From positions 1 through 8,469 of the forward strand of contig CAKRVL010000100.1 in assembly GCA_934408705.1 (NCBI GenBank): 8,469 bases of DNA. The letters are read 5' to 3'. Shown in pieces: positions 1 through 8,469 of the stretch. The stretch is from an uncultured Blautia sp. (GTDB lineage Bacteria > Bacillota > Clostridia > Lachnospirales > Lachnospiraceae). The stretch's first letter is position 1. Every line of letters begins with the position of its first letter. The notes beneath the pieces are model-generated. The model saw only the letters and a list, made by a program, of their open reading frames with translations, did no database searches and was not told where the DNA came from. The translations under genes and the position numbers were made by a program.

Positions 1-135
1 GTAAACGGAACTCAGGTTACAGCACGAGTTGATCCTCGTACAAACTCCAAGACAGGCGATACAATCAAATTCGCATTCGATATGGAGAAATCTCACTTCT
101 TCGACAAAGAGACAGAGCTTACTATCTGCAACTAA
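1..135 (+). CDS. ugpC: C-terminal end of a sugar ABC importer ATPase (UgpC/MsmK type), partial
   Basis: This is the last 44 codons of a gene that begins left of the window; the frame starts at base 1 and ends at TAA 133-135. The visible peptide has an ARVDPRT segment, then GDTIKFAFD and KSHFFDKETE, typical of the C-terminal OB-fold (TOBE-like) regulatory domain of ATPases that energise carbohydrate importers (UgpC, MsmK, MsmX, MalK group). In the family the protein sits on the inner face of the membrane as a dimer and hydrolyses ATP for one or several sugar permeases. The Walker A, signature and Walker B motifs lie outside the window, so the identification rests on the tail alone. The symbol follows the usual family label; the substrate need not be glycerol 3-phosphate. 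A strong terminator follows directly, so this is the last gene of its transcript. Confidence 0.75.
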   Translation, partial: VNGTQVTARVDPRTNSKTGDTIKFAFDMEKSHFFDKETELTICN

Positions 136-157
136 TATTTAAGAAGAACAAATTTAC

Positions 158-188
158 GCCTCAGGGGTTTTCCCCTGAGGCCTTTTTT
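158..188 (+). terminator. Rho-independent terminator after the ABC ATPase gene
   Basis: A perfect 10-bp GC-rich stem (158-167 with 172-181, arm GCCTCAGGGG) closes on a TTTT loop. One base later comes a run of six T (183-188). It lies 22 bases past the ATPase stop codon and separates that gene from the regulator at 233. Confidence 0.93.
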
Positions 189-232
189 GATATACTATTG
201 TAAAAATCTTTTTCCACAAGGAGATAAGCCTT

Positions 233-1315
233 ATGAAATTACTTCAGATTCTCCAGAAATGCCTGGATGACTGGAAAAACATCAGCCATCTGGACTTCTG
301 CCTTGTAAATTTGGACAATACTATTTATATCAGCACCTGCGACAGAGCTCTTCCTTCTGAAGAAAAGCTGAATGAATTCAAAGAGGATGAGGCTCTGTGC
401 ATTTCCAATATGAACTGCCGCCTGTATAAAGTAACAGAAAGTCACCAGCTTCAGTATATTCTCATTGTCTGGGGAAATACAGAGGCAGCCTCCACCATCG
501 GTGAGCTGGCCGTCTGCCAGATAGAGAGCCTGCTTACCGCCTATATGGAGAAAAGTGACAAGAATGTATTTATGCAGAACCTTCTCCTGGGCTCCTATTC
601 CGAAGTAGATGCCTTTAACCGTGCTAAGAAGCTTCGTATTGCCACCAGCGTAAAACGCGCTGTTTTCCTTGTAGAAACCAAGCAGAGCAAAGATGAGAAT
701 GCCCTTGCAACGATCCGGAATATCTTCTCTGCAAAAACCAGAGATTTTATTACTGCAATCGACGATTCCGGCATTATTGTTCTTCGTGAGCTGCAGCCCT
801 CTGAGGATTATTCCGATCTGGATGACATTGCCCATATGCTTGTTGATATGCTGAATACAGAGGCTATGACCTCCGCCTGGGTTTCCTACAGCAATATTGC
901 AGAAGACCTGAAGCAGCTTCCTGACGCTTACAGAGAAGCTCGCACAGCACTGGAAGTTGGTAAGATTTTTTATACCGGTAAGAATGTATTCGGATATAAT
1001 CGGCTGGGTATTGGACGGCTGATCTATCAGCTCCCTATCGAAATCTGCGAAATGTTTATTGATGAATTTTTCAAAGACGAAACTCTGGATTCCATCGATG
1101 ATGAAACCCTTGCTACCATCCGTACCTTCTTTGAAAACAACCTGAATCTTTCTGAAACCTCCAGACAGCTTTATGTACACCGAAACACTCTGGTGTACCG
1201 CTTTGAGAAGCTGCAGAAAAAATTCGGTCTGGATATTCGTACCTTTGAGGATGCGTTGACGTTTAAGTTAGCGATGATGGTGGTGAATTATATTAAGTAT
1301 AAGAAGGCGGAATAA
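233..1315 (+). CDS. PucR/CdaR-type transcriptional regulator with C-terminal helix-turn-helix
   Basis: A 360-residue cytoplasmic protein with no signal peptide or membrane segment. Residues about 297-350 match the PucR C-terminal helix-turn-helix: a segment with LSETSRQLYVHRNTLVYR (306-323), then a short linker and a last helix around FEDALTFKLAMMV. Residues about 135-245 resemble the degenerate GGDEF-like middle domain of the CdaR/PucR family, ending in a helix with AYREARTALEVG. Residues 1-110 probably hold the sensory part, but I recognise no named ligand domain there. The ATG at 233 is supported by AAGGAGA at 218-224, eight bases upstream. A TATACT at 191-196 could be a -10 box, but no good -35 is visible. 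Family members control sugar, diacid or purine use. Lying just after a sugar-importer ATPase suggests control of carbohydrate uptake, which is inference; the ligand and targets are unknown. Confidence 0.85.
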   Translation: MKLLQILQKCLDDWKNISHLDFCLVNLDNTIYISTCDRALPSEEKLNEFKEDEALCISNMNCRLYKVTESHQLQYILIVWGNTEAASTIGELAVCQIESLLTAYMEKSDKNVFMQNLLLGSYSEVDAFNRAKKLRIATSVKRAVFLVETKQSKDENALATIRNIFSAKTRDFITAIDDSGIIVLRELQPSEDYSDLDDIAHMLVDMLNTEAMTSAWVSYSNIAEDLKQLPDAYREARTALEVGKIFYTGKNVFGYNRLGIGRLIYQLPIEICEMFIDEFFKDETLDSIDDETLATIRTFFENNLNLSETSRQLYVHRNTLVYRFEKLQKKFGLDIRTFEDALTFKLAMMVVNYIKYKKAE

Positions 1316-1331
1316 ACACCTTGACAGTCAC

Positions 1332-1390
1332 AATGCCGCGGTACCTGTGAGATATTGTTTTCCACAGGTACCGCGGCATTTTATAAATTT

Positions 1391-1392
<2 letters not shown>
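1332..1392. terminator. Long hairpin between convergent regulator and glpK genes, probable terminator
   Basis: A perfect 18-bp inverted repeat (1332-1349 with 1363-1380, arm beginning AATGCCGCGG) encloses a 13-base loop. On the plus strand it is followed by TTTTATAAATTTTTA, an interrupted T tract, so it fits best as the terminator of the regulator gene. On the minus strand there is no T run after the stem, but the hairpin starts only 11 bases past the glpK stop and may also end or protect that transcript. Confidence 0.8.
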
Positions 1393-2905
<1,513 letters not shown>

Positions 2906-2935
2906 TTACTGTTTTTTGCTTATAATGATATGTAT

Positions 2936-2964
2936 ATTATACCCTATTCACACATACAAGGAAA
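2936..2964 (-). promoter_or_regulatory. glpK: Probable glpK promoter
   Basis: A perfect TATAAT lies on the minus strand at 2941-2936. At 17-bp spacing the -35 candidate (TTTCCT, 2964-2959) is weak, with three of six consensus bases. A transcript would start near 2929 and carry a leader of about 36 bases, too short for a GlpP-style leader terminator. The site lies past the uppP terminator, consistent with glpK being transcribed on its own. Confidence 0.45.
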
Positions 2965-3016
2965 TACCTTTCTGTGCAGATGAAGTCTGCTTTAGAATAC
3001 ATATTCATCCTATAAA

Positions 3017-3060
3017 GCAAAAAGCGCCAGCCCGGGAAGTTCTCTTCTCAGGCTGACGCC
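3017..3060 (-). terminator. Rho-independent terminator after uppP
   Basis: On the minus strand, 3059-3044 pairs with 3039-3024 to form a 16-position stem with two G-U pairs and one A-C mismatch. The loop is AGAA, and TTTTT (3023-3019) follows at once. It begins 21 bases past the uppP stop and isolates glpK from uppP transcription. Confidence 0.88.
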
Positions 3061-3080
3061 AAATTCTCTTATATGTAATT

Positions 3081-3983
3081 TTACGCCAGTAAGGTTTTAC
3101 CAAGGAAATAAACCAGAACCAGCGCACCAAGCACGATTCTGTACCATCCAAATACCTTGAAATCGTGTTTCTTAATATATCCCATAAGGAACTTGATTGC
3201 AAGAATAGACACCACGAAAGCAACCACCATACCGATCACAAGAATCATTACCTCTGTGCCTGTAAAGCCAAAACCAAATTTCACAAGTTTTAAGAGGCTG
3301 GCTCCAAACATAACCGGAATGCCAAGAAAGAATGTAAACTCAGCTGCTACAGTACGTGATGTTCCTACCAGGATTCCTCCAATAATAGTGGAACCGGATC
3401 TGGAAGTGCCTGGAATAACAGAAAGCACCTGGAAACAGCCGATGAGAAATGCTGTCTTAAAGGATAAATCTTCCAGTTCTGTACACTGTGGCTCCCTGCC
3501 TTTATTATAGTTTTCCACAATAATAAACAAAACACCATAGAGAATCAGTGCAATAGCCACTACCACATAGTTGTTAAAATGCTCTTCGATAAAGTCATCA
3601 AATGGAAGAGCGATCACGATTGTAGGCAGACACGCTACCACAATTTTAAACCAGAGTATCCATTTCTCTTTATCGCAGAAGCGTTCTACGAAATTCAGGA
3701 TCACCTGTGCCCATTTCGGCTTCTTCGCAATGGCCATCTGGGTTCTTCTGGGAAGCTTCTTTATGTAAAAGGGCCACAGCTTATTCCAATACAAAACAAC
3801 AACTGCAAGTATGGCTCCAAGCTGGATCACTACCAGAAATACATCCATAAACTCCTTGGAAACATCCAGATGTAGAAACTCATCTACCAGGATCATATGA
3901 CCGGTACTGCTGATGGGCAGCCATTCTGTAATGCCCTCCACAATGCCAAGGAAAATTACCTTTAATAGTTCGATAATATCCAT
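3081..3983 (-). CDS. uppP: Undecaprenyl-diphosphatase (BacA/UppP family)
   Basis: A 300-residue integral membrane phosphatase that converts undecaprenyl diphosphate to the monophosphate, recycling the lipid carrier for peptidoglycan and other wall polymers; extra copies give bacitracin tolerance in known bacteria. The first family motif is at 13-30 (E16, E20, the SSTGH segment with H29) and the second is PGTSRSGST at 191-199 with R195, matching the catalytic regions known in E. coli. Hydrophobic stretches lie near 6-32, 47-70, 110-128, 138-156, 175-191, 200-232, 243-266 and 279-297. It is about 27 residues longer than the 273-residue E. coli protein, mainly through a basic loop near 73-110. 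The frame is open 23 codons further upstream, but the start at 3983 has an AAAGGGG ribosome site and begins directly with the conserved [17 protein letters not shown] region. It forms its own transcription unit between two terminators. Confidence 0.96.
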   Translation of the reverse strand: MDIIELLKVIFLGIVEGITEWLPISSTGHMILVDEFLHLDVSKEFMDVFLVVIQLGAILAVVVLYWNKLWPFYIKKLPRRTQMAIAKKPKWAQVILNFVERFCDKEKWILWFKIVVACLPTIVIALPFDDFIEEHFNNYVVVAIALILYGVLFIIVENYNKGREPQCTELEDLSFKTAFLIGCFQVLSVIPGTSRSGSTIIGGILVGTSRTVAAEFTFFLGIPVMFGASLLKLVKFGFGFTGTEVMILVIGMVVAFVVSILAIKFLMGYIKKHDFKVFGWYRIVLGALVLVYFLGKTLLA

Positions 3984-3988
3984 TTCTA

Positions 3989-3998
3989 CCCCTTTCCT
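3989..3998 (-). promoter_or_regulatory. uppP: Ribosome binding site that fixes the uppP start
   Basis: The minus strand reads AGGAAAGGGG, then TAGAA, then ATG at 3983. This purine-rich motif supports 3983 over the in-frame ATG at 4052, whose extra 23 residues (polar, with two cysteine-free basic patches and no family similarity that I recognise) would also be translated through the intergenic hairpin. Confidence 0.75.
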
Positions 3999-4030
3999 AT
4001 GAATGCACTCTCCACGCGCACCCACTTTAA

Positions 4031-4066
4031 CAAAATGAGGACGGAGACTCAAACTTCTCCGTCCTC
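4031..4066 (-). terminator. Terminator hairpin downstream of carAB
   Basis: A perfect 11-bp stem (4066-4056 with 4047-4037, arm GAGGACGGAGA on both strands) has an 8-base loop. On the minus strand it is followed by ATTTTGTTAA, a short interrupted T tract. No other hairpin lies between the carB stop at 4160 and uppP, so this is the best candidate for ending the carAB transcript. The weak T tract and the adjoining promoter leave open that it is also a leader hairpin of uppP mRNA. Confidence 0.7.
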
Positions 4067-4069
4067 TTT

Positions 4070-4098
4070 AGTATATTACACAAAATCACTTTCGTAAA
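4070..4098 (-). promoter_or_regulatory. uppP: Probable uppP promoter
   Basis: On the minus strand TTTACG (4098-4093, four of six -35 bases) is separated by 17 bp from TATACT (4075-4070, five of six -10 bases). The expected start is near 4063, inside the first arm of the adjoining hairpin, giving a leader of about 80 bases before the uppP ATG. I see no better promoter between the hairpin and the ATG. Confidence 0.5.
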
Positions 4099-4159
4099 CT
4101 TGTATTTTATTTTTTCTACAATTTTTACTATGAAAGCTTCAGACAGCCCACATTTCCTC

Positions 4160-7100
4160 TTATCTTCTTGCGATGGTCGCAATATCGATCAGACTCAGTT
4201 TGTTGGCATCTGTGTTCTCAAGACTGGTTACCAGAGCTTCTGCTGTATCAAGACTGGTGAGAACATTTACACCTGTCTCAATGGCATTACGTCTGATCAC
4301 GAAACCATCCTTCTGGTGATCAACACCCTGTGATGGAATATCAATGACCACATCGATCTTATGTCCAAGGATCAGGTCCATAAGGTTTGGTGCCGGCTGC
4401 TCCAGTTTGTTGGTACGGATTACCTTAACACCATGCTCCTTCAGAGTTTTTGCGGTTCCTCTGGTTGCATAGATACGATATCCAAGTGCCTCGAATCTCT
4501 TAGCGATCGGAACTGCATCCTCCTGCTCCTCAGGTCTGACAGTCATGATCATGTTCTTATATTTCGGCAGACGGATTCCTGCTCCAAGGAATGCTTTATA
4601 CAAAGCTTCGTTAAAGGTCTCTGCGATACCAAGACACTCTCCTGTAGATTTCATCTCCGGTCCAAGGCTGATATCAGCGCCACGAATCTTCTCGAAGGAG
4701 AATACAGGCATCTTAATGGCAATATGTTTTGCCTCTGGCTGAAGTCCTGGCTCATATCCCATATCCTTCAGCTTATATCCAAGGATTACCTTGGTTGCCA
4801 GCGGTACGATCGGGATTCCTGTAACCTTGCTGATGTAAGGTACGGTACGGCTGGAACGTGGGTTAACCTCGATTACATATACATCATCTCCAAGAACGAT
4901 GAACTGGATGTTGATCATTCCAACTACATGAAGTGCTCTTGCAAGACGTCTTGTATACTCTGCAATTGTCTCTTTTGCCTTGTCACTGATGGTTCTTGCC
5001 GGATATACGGAAATACTGTCACCAGAATGGATTCCGGCACGCTCAATATGCTCCATAATACCAGGGATCAGAATCTCTTCACCGTCGCAAACTGCGTCAA
5101 CCTCAATTTCTTTTCCCATCAGGTACTTGTCAACAAGAATCGGATGCTCCTGTGCGATCTGGTTGATGATACCAATGTATTCATCCACATCCTCATCACT
5201 TACGGCGATTCGCATGCCCTGTCCGCCAAGTACGTAGGACGGGCGAACCAGAACCGGATAGCCCAGCTCATTAGCTGCCTTCTTCGCTTCTTCTGCTGTA
5301 AATACAGTCTGTCCCTTCGGTCTTGGGATCTGGCATTTCTCAAGAATTTCATCGAACAGTTCGCGGTCCTCAGCTGCGTCTACGTTCTCAGCAGATGTTC
5401 CAAGGATCTTCACACCCATCTTAGTAAGGGCTTCTGTAAGCTTGATGGCTGTCTGTCCACCGAACTGTACAACAGCTCCGTCCGGTTTCTCAATATTTAC
5501 AATATTCTCAACATCTTCCGGTGTAAGAGGCTCGAAATACAGCTTGTCTGCAATATCAAAGTCTGTACTTACAGTCTCCGGGTTATTGTTGATAATAATA
5601 GTCTCATATCCTTCTTTTGCAAAAGCCCAGGTACAATGTACAGAACAGAAGTCGAACTCGATACCCTGTCCGATACGGATCGGACCGGAACCAAGTACCA
5701 GGATTTTTTTCTTATCTGGTGTGGCAACTGCTTCATTCTCAGTGCTCTCATCACCATATACGGAATAGTAATACGGAGTGGCAGCCGCAAACTCAGCTGC
5801 ACAGGTATCAACCATCTTATAAGCGGCCTTGATACCGTACTCTGCACGAAGGTCTTTGATCTCTTTTTCTGTTTTTCCGGTAAGCTTTGCAATAATGTAA
5901 TCTGGGAATTCCAGACGCTTAGCCTCCAGAAGAAGCTCTTTTGTAAGCTTTCTGTTCTTCAGTGCATTTTCCATTCCTACCAGGATTGCCAGCTTATCAA
6001 TAAACCAGATATCGATCTGGGTAATATCGTGAAGCATGGACTGTGGCATACCACGACGGATTGCTTCTGCAAGCTTCCAGATTCTGCGGTCATCCACAAT
6101 TGCCAGTTCAGCAAGCAGCTCCTCGTCTGTGAGCTGGGTAAAATCATAGGACATAAGGCTATCCACATGCTGTTCAAGGGAACGGATTGCTTTCATAAGA
6201 GCACCCTCGAAGCTGTGACAGATACTCATAACCTCACCGGTAGCTTTCATCTGAGTGGTAAGGGTTCTCTTAGCTGTTATAAATTTGTCAAACGGAAGTC
6301 TCGGAATCTTAACTACACAGTAGTCAAGCATTGGCTCGAAGCTTGCGTATGTTTTTCCTGTGATCGCGTTAGGAATCTCATCCAGTGTGTATCCAAGTGC
6401 GATCTTCGCTGCAACCTTGGCAATAGGATAACCTGTAGCCTTACTTGCAAGTGCAGAAGAACGGCTTACACGAGGGTTAACCTCGATTACACAGTATTCA
6501 AAGCTATCTGGCTTCAGTGCATACTGAACGTTACATCCTCCGGTAATTCCAAGCTCTGTGATGATATTCAGAGCAGAGGTACGAAGCATCTGGTACTCCT
6601 TATCACCAAGAGTCTGAGATGGAGCAACTACGATAGAGTCTCCTGTATGAACACCAACCGGGTCAATATTTTCCATGTTGCAGACAGTGATGCAGTTTCC
6701 GGCACCGTCACGCATTACCTCATACTCGATTTCCTTCCAGCCTGCGATGCATCTCTCTACCAGAACCTCTCCTACACGGGAAAGACGAAGACCATTCTCC
6801 AGGATCTCACGAAGCTCAAATTCATTATGGGCAATACCGCCGCCGCTTCCGCCAAGGGTGTAAGCAGGACGAAGAACAACCGGATAACCGATAGAATTAG
6901 TAAATGCAAGACCATCTTCTACAGTTGTAACCACCTTAGAGGCAGCAACCGGCTCACCGATTTTTTCCATTGTATCTTTAAATTCCTGACGGTCCTCGGC
7001 CTTCTTAATGGTCTGGGCTGTAGTACCGATCAGTCTTACGTTGTGCTCTTTCAGGAAGCCTTTCTCATCCAGCTCCATAGCAAGGTTCAGTCCTGCCTGA

Positions 7101-7375
7101 CCTCCCAGTGTAGGAAGAACACTGTCTGGCTTCTCCTTAAGGATCAGCTGCTCTACTACTTCTACTGTAAGAGGCTCAATATATACACGGTCTGCAATGT
7201 CTTTATCTGTCATAATGGTAGCCGGATTAGAGTTCAGAAGAACAACCTCCAGACCTTCTTCCTTCAGGGAACGGCAAGCCTGTGTTCCTGCATAGTCAAA
7301 CTCTGCTGCCTGGCCGATGATGATCGGACCTGAACCAATAACAAGTACTTTTTTAATGTCTTTATTTCTTGGCAT
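4160..7375 (-). CDS. carB: Carbamoyl phosphate synthase large subunit
   Basis: A 1071-residue synthetase subunit (E. coli 1073) that makes carbamoyl phosphate from bicarbonate, two ATP and ammonia channelled from CarA, for pyrimidine and arginine synthesis. It shows the internal duplication of the family. The carboxyphosphate half opens with VIGSGPIIIGQAAEFDYAG (12-30) and has EVNPRVSRSSALASKATGYP (298-317). An oligomerisation segment spans about 405-550. The carbamoyl-phosphate half opens with LGSGPIRIGQGIEFDF (561-576) and has EVNPRSSRTVPYISKVTG (836-853). An MGS-like regulatory domain runs from about 940 to the end, with ATRGTAKTL at 970-978. The ATG at 7375 overlaps the carA stop by one base (TAATG) behind GGGAGGAAATAAAT, which suggests translational coupling and equal subunit supply. 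In the MGS domain, three positions that bind effectors in E. coli appear changed. Confidence 0.98.
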   Translation of the reverse strand: MPRNKDIKKVLVIGSGPIIIGQAAEFDYAGTQACRSLKEEGLEVVLLNSNPATIMTDKDIADRVYIEPLTVEVVEQLILKEKPDSVLPTLGGQAGLNLAMELDEKGFLKEHNVRLIGTTAQTIKKAEDRQEFKDTMEKIGEPVAASKVVTTVEDGLAFTNSIGYPVVLRPAYTLGGSGGGIAHNEFELREILENGLRLSRVGEVLVERCIAGWKEIEYEVMRDGAGNCITVCNMENIDPVGVHTGDSIVVAPSQTLGDKEYQMLRTSALNIITELGITGGCNVQYALKPDSFEYCVIEVNPRVSRSSALASKATGYPIAKVAAKIALGYTLDEIPNAITGKTYASFEPMLDYCVVKIPRLPFDKFITAKRTLTTQMKATGEVMSICHSFEGALMKAIRSLEQHVDSLMSYDFTQLTDEELLAELAIVDDRRIWKLAEAIRRGMPQSMLHDITQIDIWFIDKLAILVGMENALKNRKLTKELLLEAKRLEFPDYIIAKLTGKTEKEIKDLRAEYGIKAAYKMVDTCAAEFAAATPYYYSVYGDESTENEAVATPDKKKILVLGSGPIRIGQGIEFDFCSVHCTWAFAKEGYETIIINNNPETVSTDFDIADKLYFEPLTPEDVENIVNIEKPDGAVVQFGGQTAIKLTEALTKMGVKILGTSAENVDAAEDRELFDEILEKCQIPRPKGQTVFTAEEAKKAANELGYPVLVRPSYVLGGQGMRIAVSDEDVDEYIGIINQIAQEHPILVDKYLMGKEIEVDAVCDGEEILIPGIMEHIERAGIHSGDSISVYPARTISDKAKETIAEYTRRLARALHVVGMINIQFIVLGDDVYVIEVNPRSSRTVPYISKVTGIPIVPLATKVILGYKLKDMGYEPGLQPEAKHIAIKMPVFSFEKIRGADISLGPEMKSTGECLGIAETFNEALYKAFLGAGIRLPKYKNMIMTVRPEEQEDAVPIAKRFEALGYRIYATRGTAKTLKEHGVKVIRTNKLEQPAPNLMDLILGHKIDVVIDIPSQGVDHQKDGFVIRRNAIETGVNVLTSLDTAEALVTSLENTDANKLSLIDIATIARR

Positions 7376-7390
7376 TATTTATTTCCTCCC
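7373..7390 (-). promoter_or_regulatory. carB: carA stop / carB start overlap with carB ribosome binding site
   Basis: The minus strand reads GGGAGGAAATAAATAATG. The GGAGG of the carB ribosome site lies inside the last carA codons. The carA TAA (7377-7375) and carB ATG (7375-7373) share one base, an arrangement that favours coupled translation of the two subunits. Confidence 0.88.
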
Positions 7391-8451
7391 ATCATATCCA
7401 TAAATCTGTCAAACAGGTATCCGGAATCCAGTGGTCCCGGGCATGCCTCCGGATGGAACTGTACAGTAAAAATGTTCTTTCCAACGTATGCCATTCCTTC
7501 ATTCGTACCGTCGTTAACATTTACAAATGCCGGATGTGCAATGTTCTTCTCCTCAAGGTCCTTGGCATCTACTACATAGCCATGGTTCTGGGATGAAATG
7601 TAAACTCTGCCTGTTGCAAGGTCTTTTACCGGATGGTTTCCACCACGATGACCATACTTCATCTTATAAGTATCTCCGCCTGTTGCAAGTGCCATCAGCT
7701 GATGTCCAAGACAAATTGCAAAGATCGGCACCTCTGAATCATAAAGCTTCTTTACTTCTTTAATAATAGAAGTACATTCCTTCGGATCTCCAGGGCCGTT
7801 GCTAAGCATGATTCCATCCGGATTATCCGCCAGAATCTCTTCAGCTGGTGTGAGAGCCGGGTAAATTGTCACCTGACATCCACGCTCATTCAGAGAGCGG
7901 GCAATATTACGCTTAGCACCAAAATCCATGAGTGCAACCTTCGGGCCATTTCCCGGAAGGATTTCTTTCTCACGGCAGGTTACCTTTTCTACTACTTTAC
8001 CAGTTGTATATGCTTTTAACTTGGGGAGAATTGCGTTTAAGTCATAATTTTCATCCACTGTGATCATACCGTTCATAGTACCTTTCTCACGGAGGATCTT
8101 GGTAAGAGCTCTGGTGTCGATTCCTGCGATTCCAGGAATATCATGTTTTGTCAAGAAATGCTGAATGGTGTCAACGCTTCTGAAATTGCTTGGAACACGG
8201 GATAATTCGCGTACAATAAACGCATCAATCCACGGTCTTGTGGATTCCTGGTCATCATAACAGATTCCGTAGTTTCCTATTAATGGATATGTCATGCATA
8301 CAGCCTGACCTGCGTAAGAGGGGTCAGTCATTACCTCCAGATAACCAGTCATGGAAGTATTAAAAACGATCTCGCTGATGACTTCCCTTGCAGAGCCAAT
8401 GCTGGTTCCTGTAAATACATGGCCATCTTCTAATATCAGAAATGCTTTCAT
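7375..8451 (-). CDS. carA: Carbamoyl phosphate synthase small (glutaminase) subunit
   Basis: A 358-residue glutamine amidotransferase subunit that releases ammonia from glutamine and passes it to CarB. The N-terminal CPSase small-chain domain covers about 1-135, with SEIVFNTSMTGY at 26-37. The class I amidotransferase domain covers about 170-352, with LSNGPGDP (216-223), the nucleophile C247 in AICLGHQLMALATGG, SQNHGY (287-292), and the H333/E335 pair in QFHPEACPGP completing the triad. Its length matches typical bacterial CarA. The start at 8451 follows AAAGGGAGA (8464-8456), spaced five bases before the ATG. It is the first gene of the pair visible here; any pyrimidine- or arginine-responsive leader lies right of the window, so its regulation cannot be judged. 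Confidence 0.98.
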   Translation of the reverse strand: MKAFLILEDGHVFTGTSIGSAREVISEIVFNTSMTGYLEVMTDPSYAGQAVCMTYPLIGNYGICYDDQESTRPWIDAFIVRELSRVPSNFRSVDTIQHFLTKHDIPGIAGIDTRALTKILREKGTMNGMITVDENYDLNAILPKLKAYTTGKVVEKVTCREKEILPGNGPKVALMDFGAKRNIARSLNERGCQVTIYPALTPAEEILADNPDGIMLSNGPGDPKECTSIIKEVKKLYDSEVPIFAICLGHQLMALATGGDTYKMKYGHRGGNHPVKDLATGRVYISSQNHGYVVDAKDLEEKNIAHPAFVNVNDGTNEGMAYVGKNIFTVQFHPEACPGPLDSGYLFDRFMDMMGGNK

Positions 8452-8455
8452 ACAA

Positions 8456-8464
8456 TCTCCCTTT
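8456..8464 (-). promoter_or_regulatory. carA: Ribosome binding site of carA
   Basis: The minus strand reads AAAGGGAGA, then TTGT... ending at the ATG at 8451. It is the only upstream element of carA inside the window; the last 18 bases are otherwise too short to show a promoter or attenuator. Confidence 0.75.
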
Positions 8465-8469
8465 CTTAT

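Noticed and set aside
239..1180. 313-codon minus-strand open frame opposite the PucR-type regulator
   Set aside because: It is a codon-aligned shadow of a gene with a clear helix-turn-helix domain and a good ribosome site; the antisense product resembles nothing known.
3005..3223. 72-codon minus-strand frame overlapping the uppP 3' end and terminator
   Set aside because: It lies in another frame of uppP and runs through the terminator stem, with no protein similarity.
3984..4052. 23-codon upstream extension of uppP
   Set aside because: It would run through the hairpin and upstream of a well-placed ribosome site, and homologues start at the [12 protein letters not shown] segment.
4361..7333. 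990-codon plus-strand open frame opposite carB
   Set aside because: It is in exact antisense register with an unmistakable carB, its translation is cysteine/serine/leucine-rich with no recognisable domain, and it follows from avoidance of three codons.

Overview
This window is ordinary chromosomal sequence from a low-to-moderate GC Gram-positive anaerobe. The Firmicutes-type ribosome binding sites, the hairpin-plus-T terminators, the carA-carB order with overlapping ends and the protein sequences all suggest a Lachnospiraceae-like (Clostridia) gut bacterium. The genus cannot be fixed from sequence alone; Blautia or a relative is a guess. Coding density is high, no intergenic gap exceeds about 190 bases, and I see no transposase, phage gene, CRISPR array, tRNA or rRNA.

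Layout, left to right. On the plus strand, positions 1-135 are the last 44 codons of a sugar-importer ATPase of the UgpC/MsmK type, closed by a clear terminator (158-188). A PucR/CdaR-type transcription regulator follows (233-1315). It meets glpK tail to tail across an 18-bp perfect hairpin (1332-1380). Everything further right lies on the minus strand and is read right to left: carA (8451-7375), carB (7375-4160), a terminator that abuts a probable uppP promoter (4031-4098), uppP (3983-3081), another terminator (about 3017-3060), a glpK promoter, and glpK (2893-1391).

The genes form four or five small transcription units. CarA and CarB are the two subunits of carbamoyl phosphate synthase, which feeds pyrimidine and arginine synthesis; their reading frames overlap by one base. 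UppP recycles the undecaprenyl carrier lipid used for cell-wall synthesis. GlpK phosphorylates glycerol. The ATPase-regulator pair on the left probably belongs to sugar uptake and its control. These units look like neighbours rather than one pathway.

No undescribed multi-gene system was found. The points worth a second look are small: a GlpK loop without the histidine that HPr phosphorylates in other Gram-positive enzymes, a CarB allosteric domain with several changed effector-site positions, a terminator that may also form the 5' end of the uppP transcript, an extra basic loop in UppP, and very long antisense open frames best explained by codon bias.
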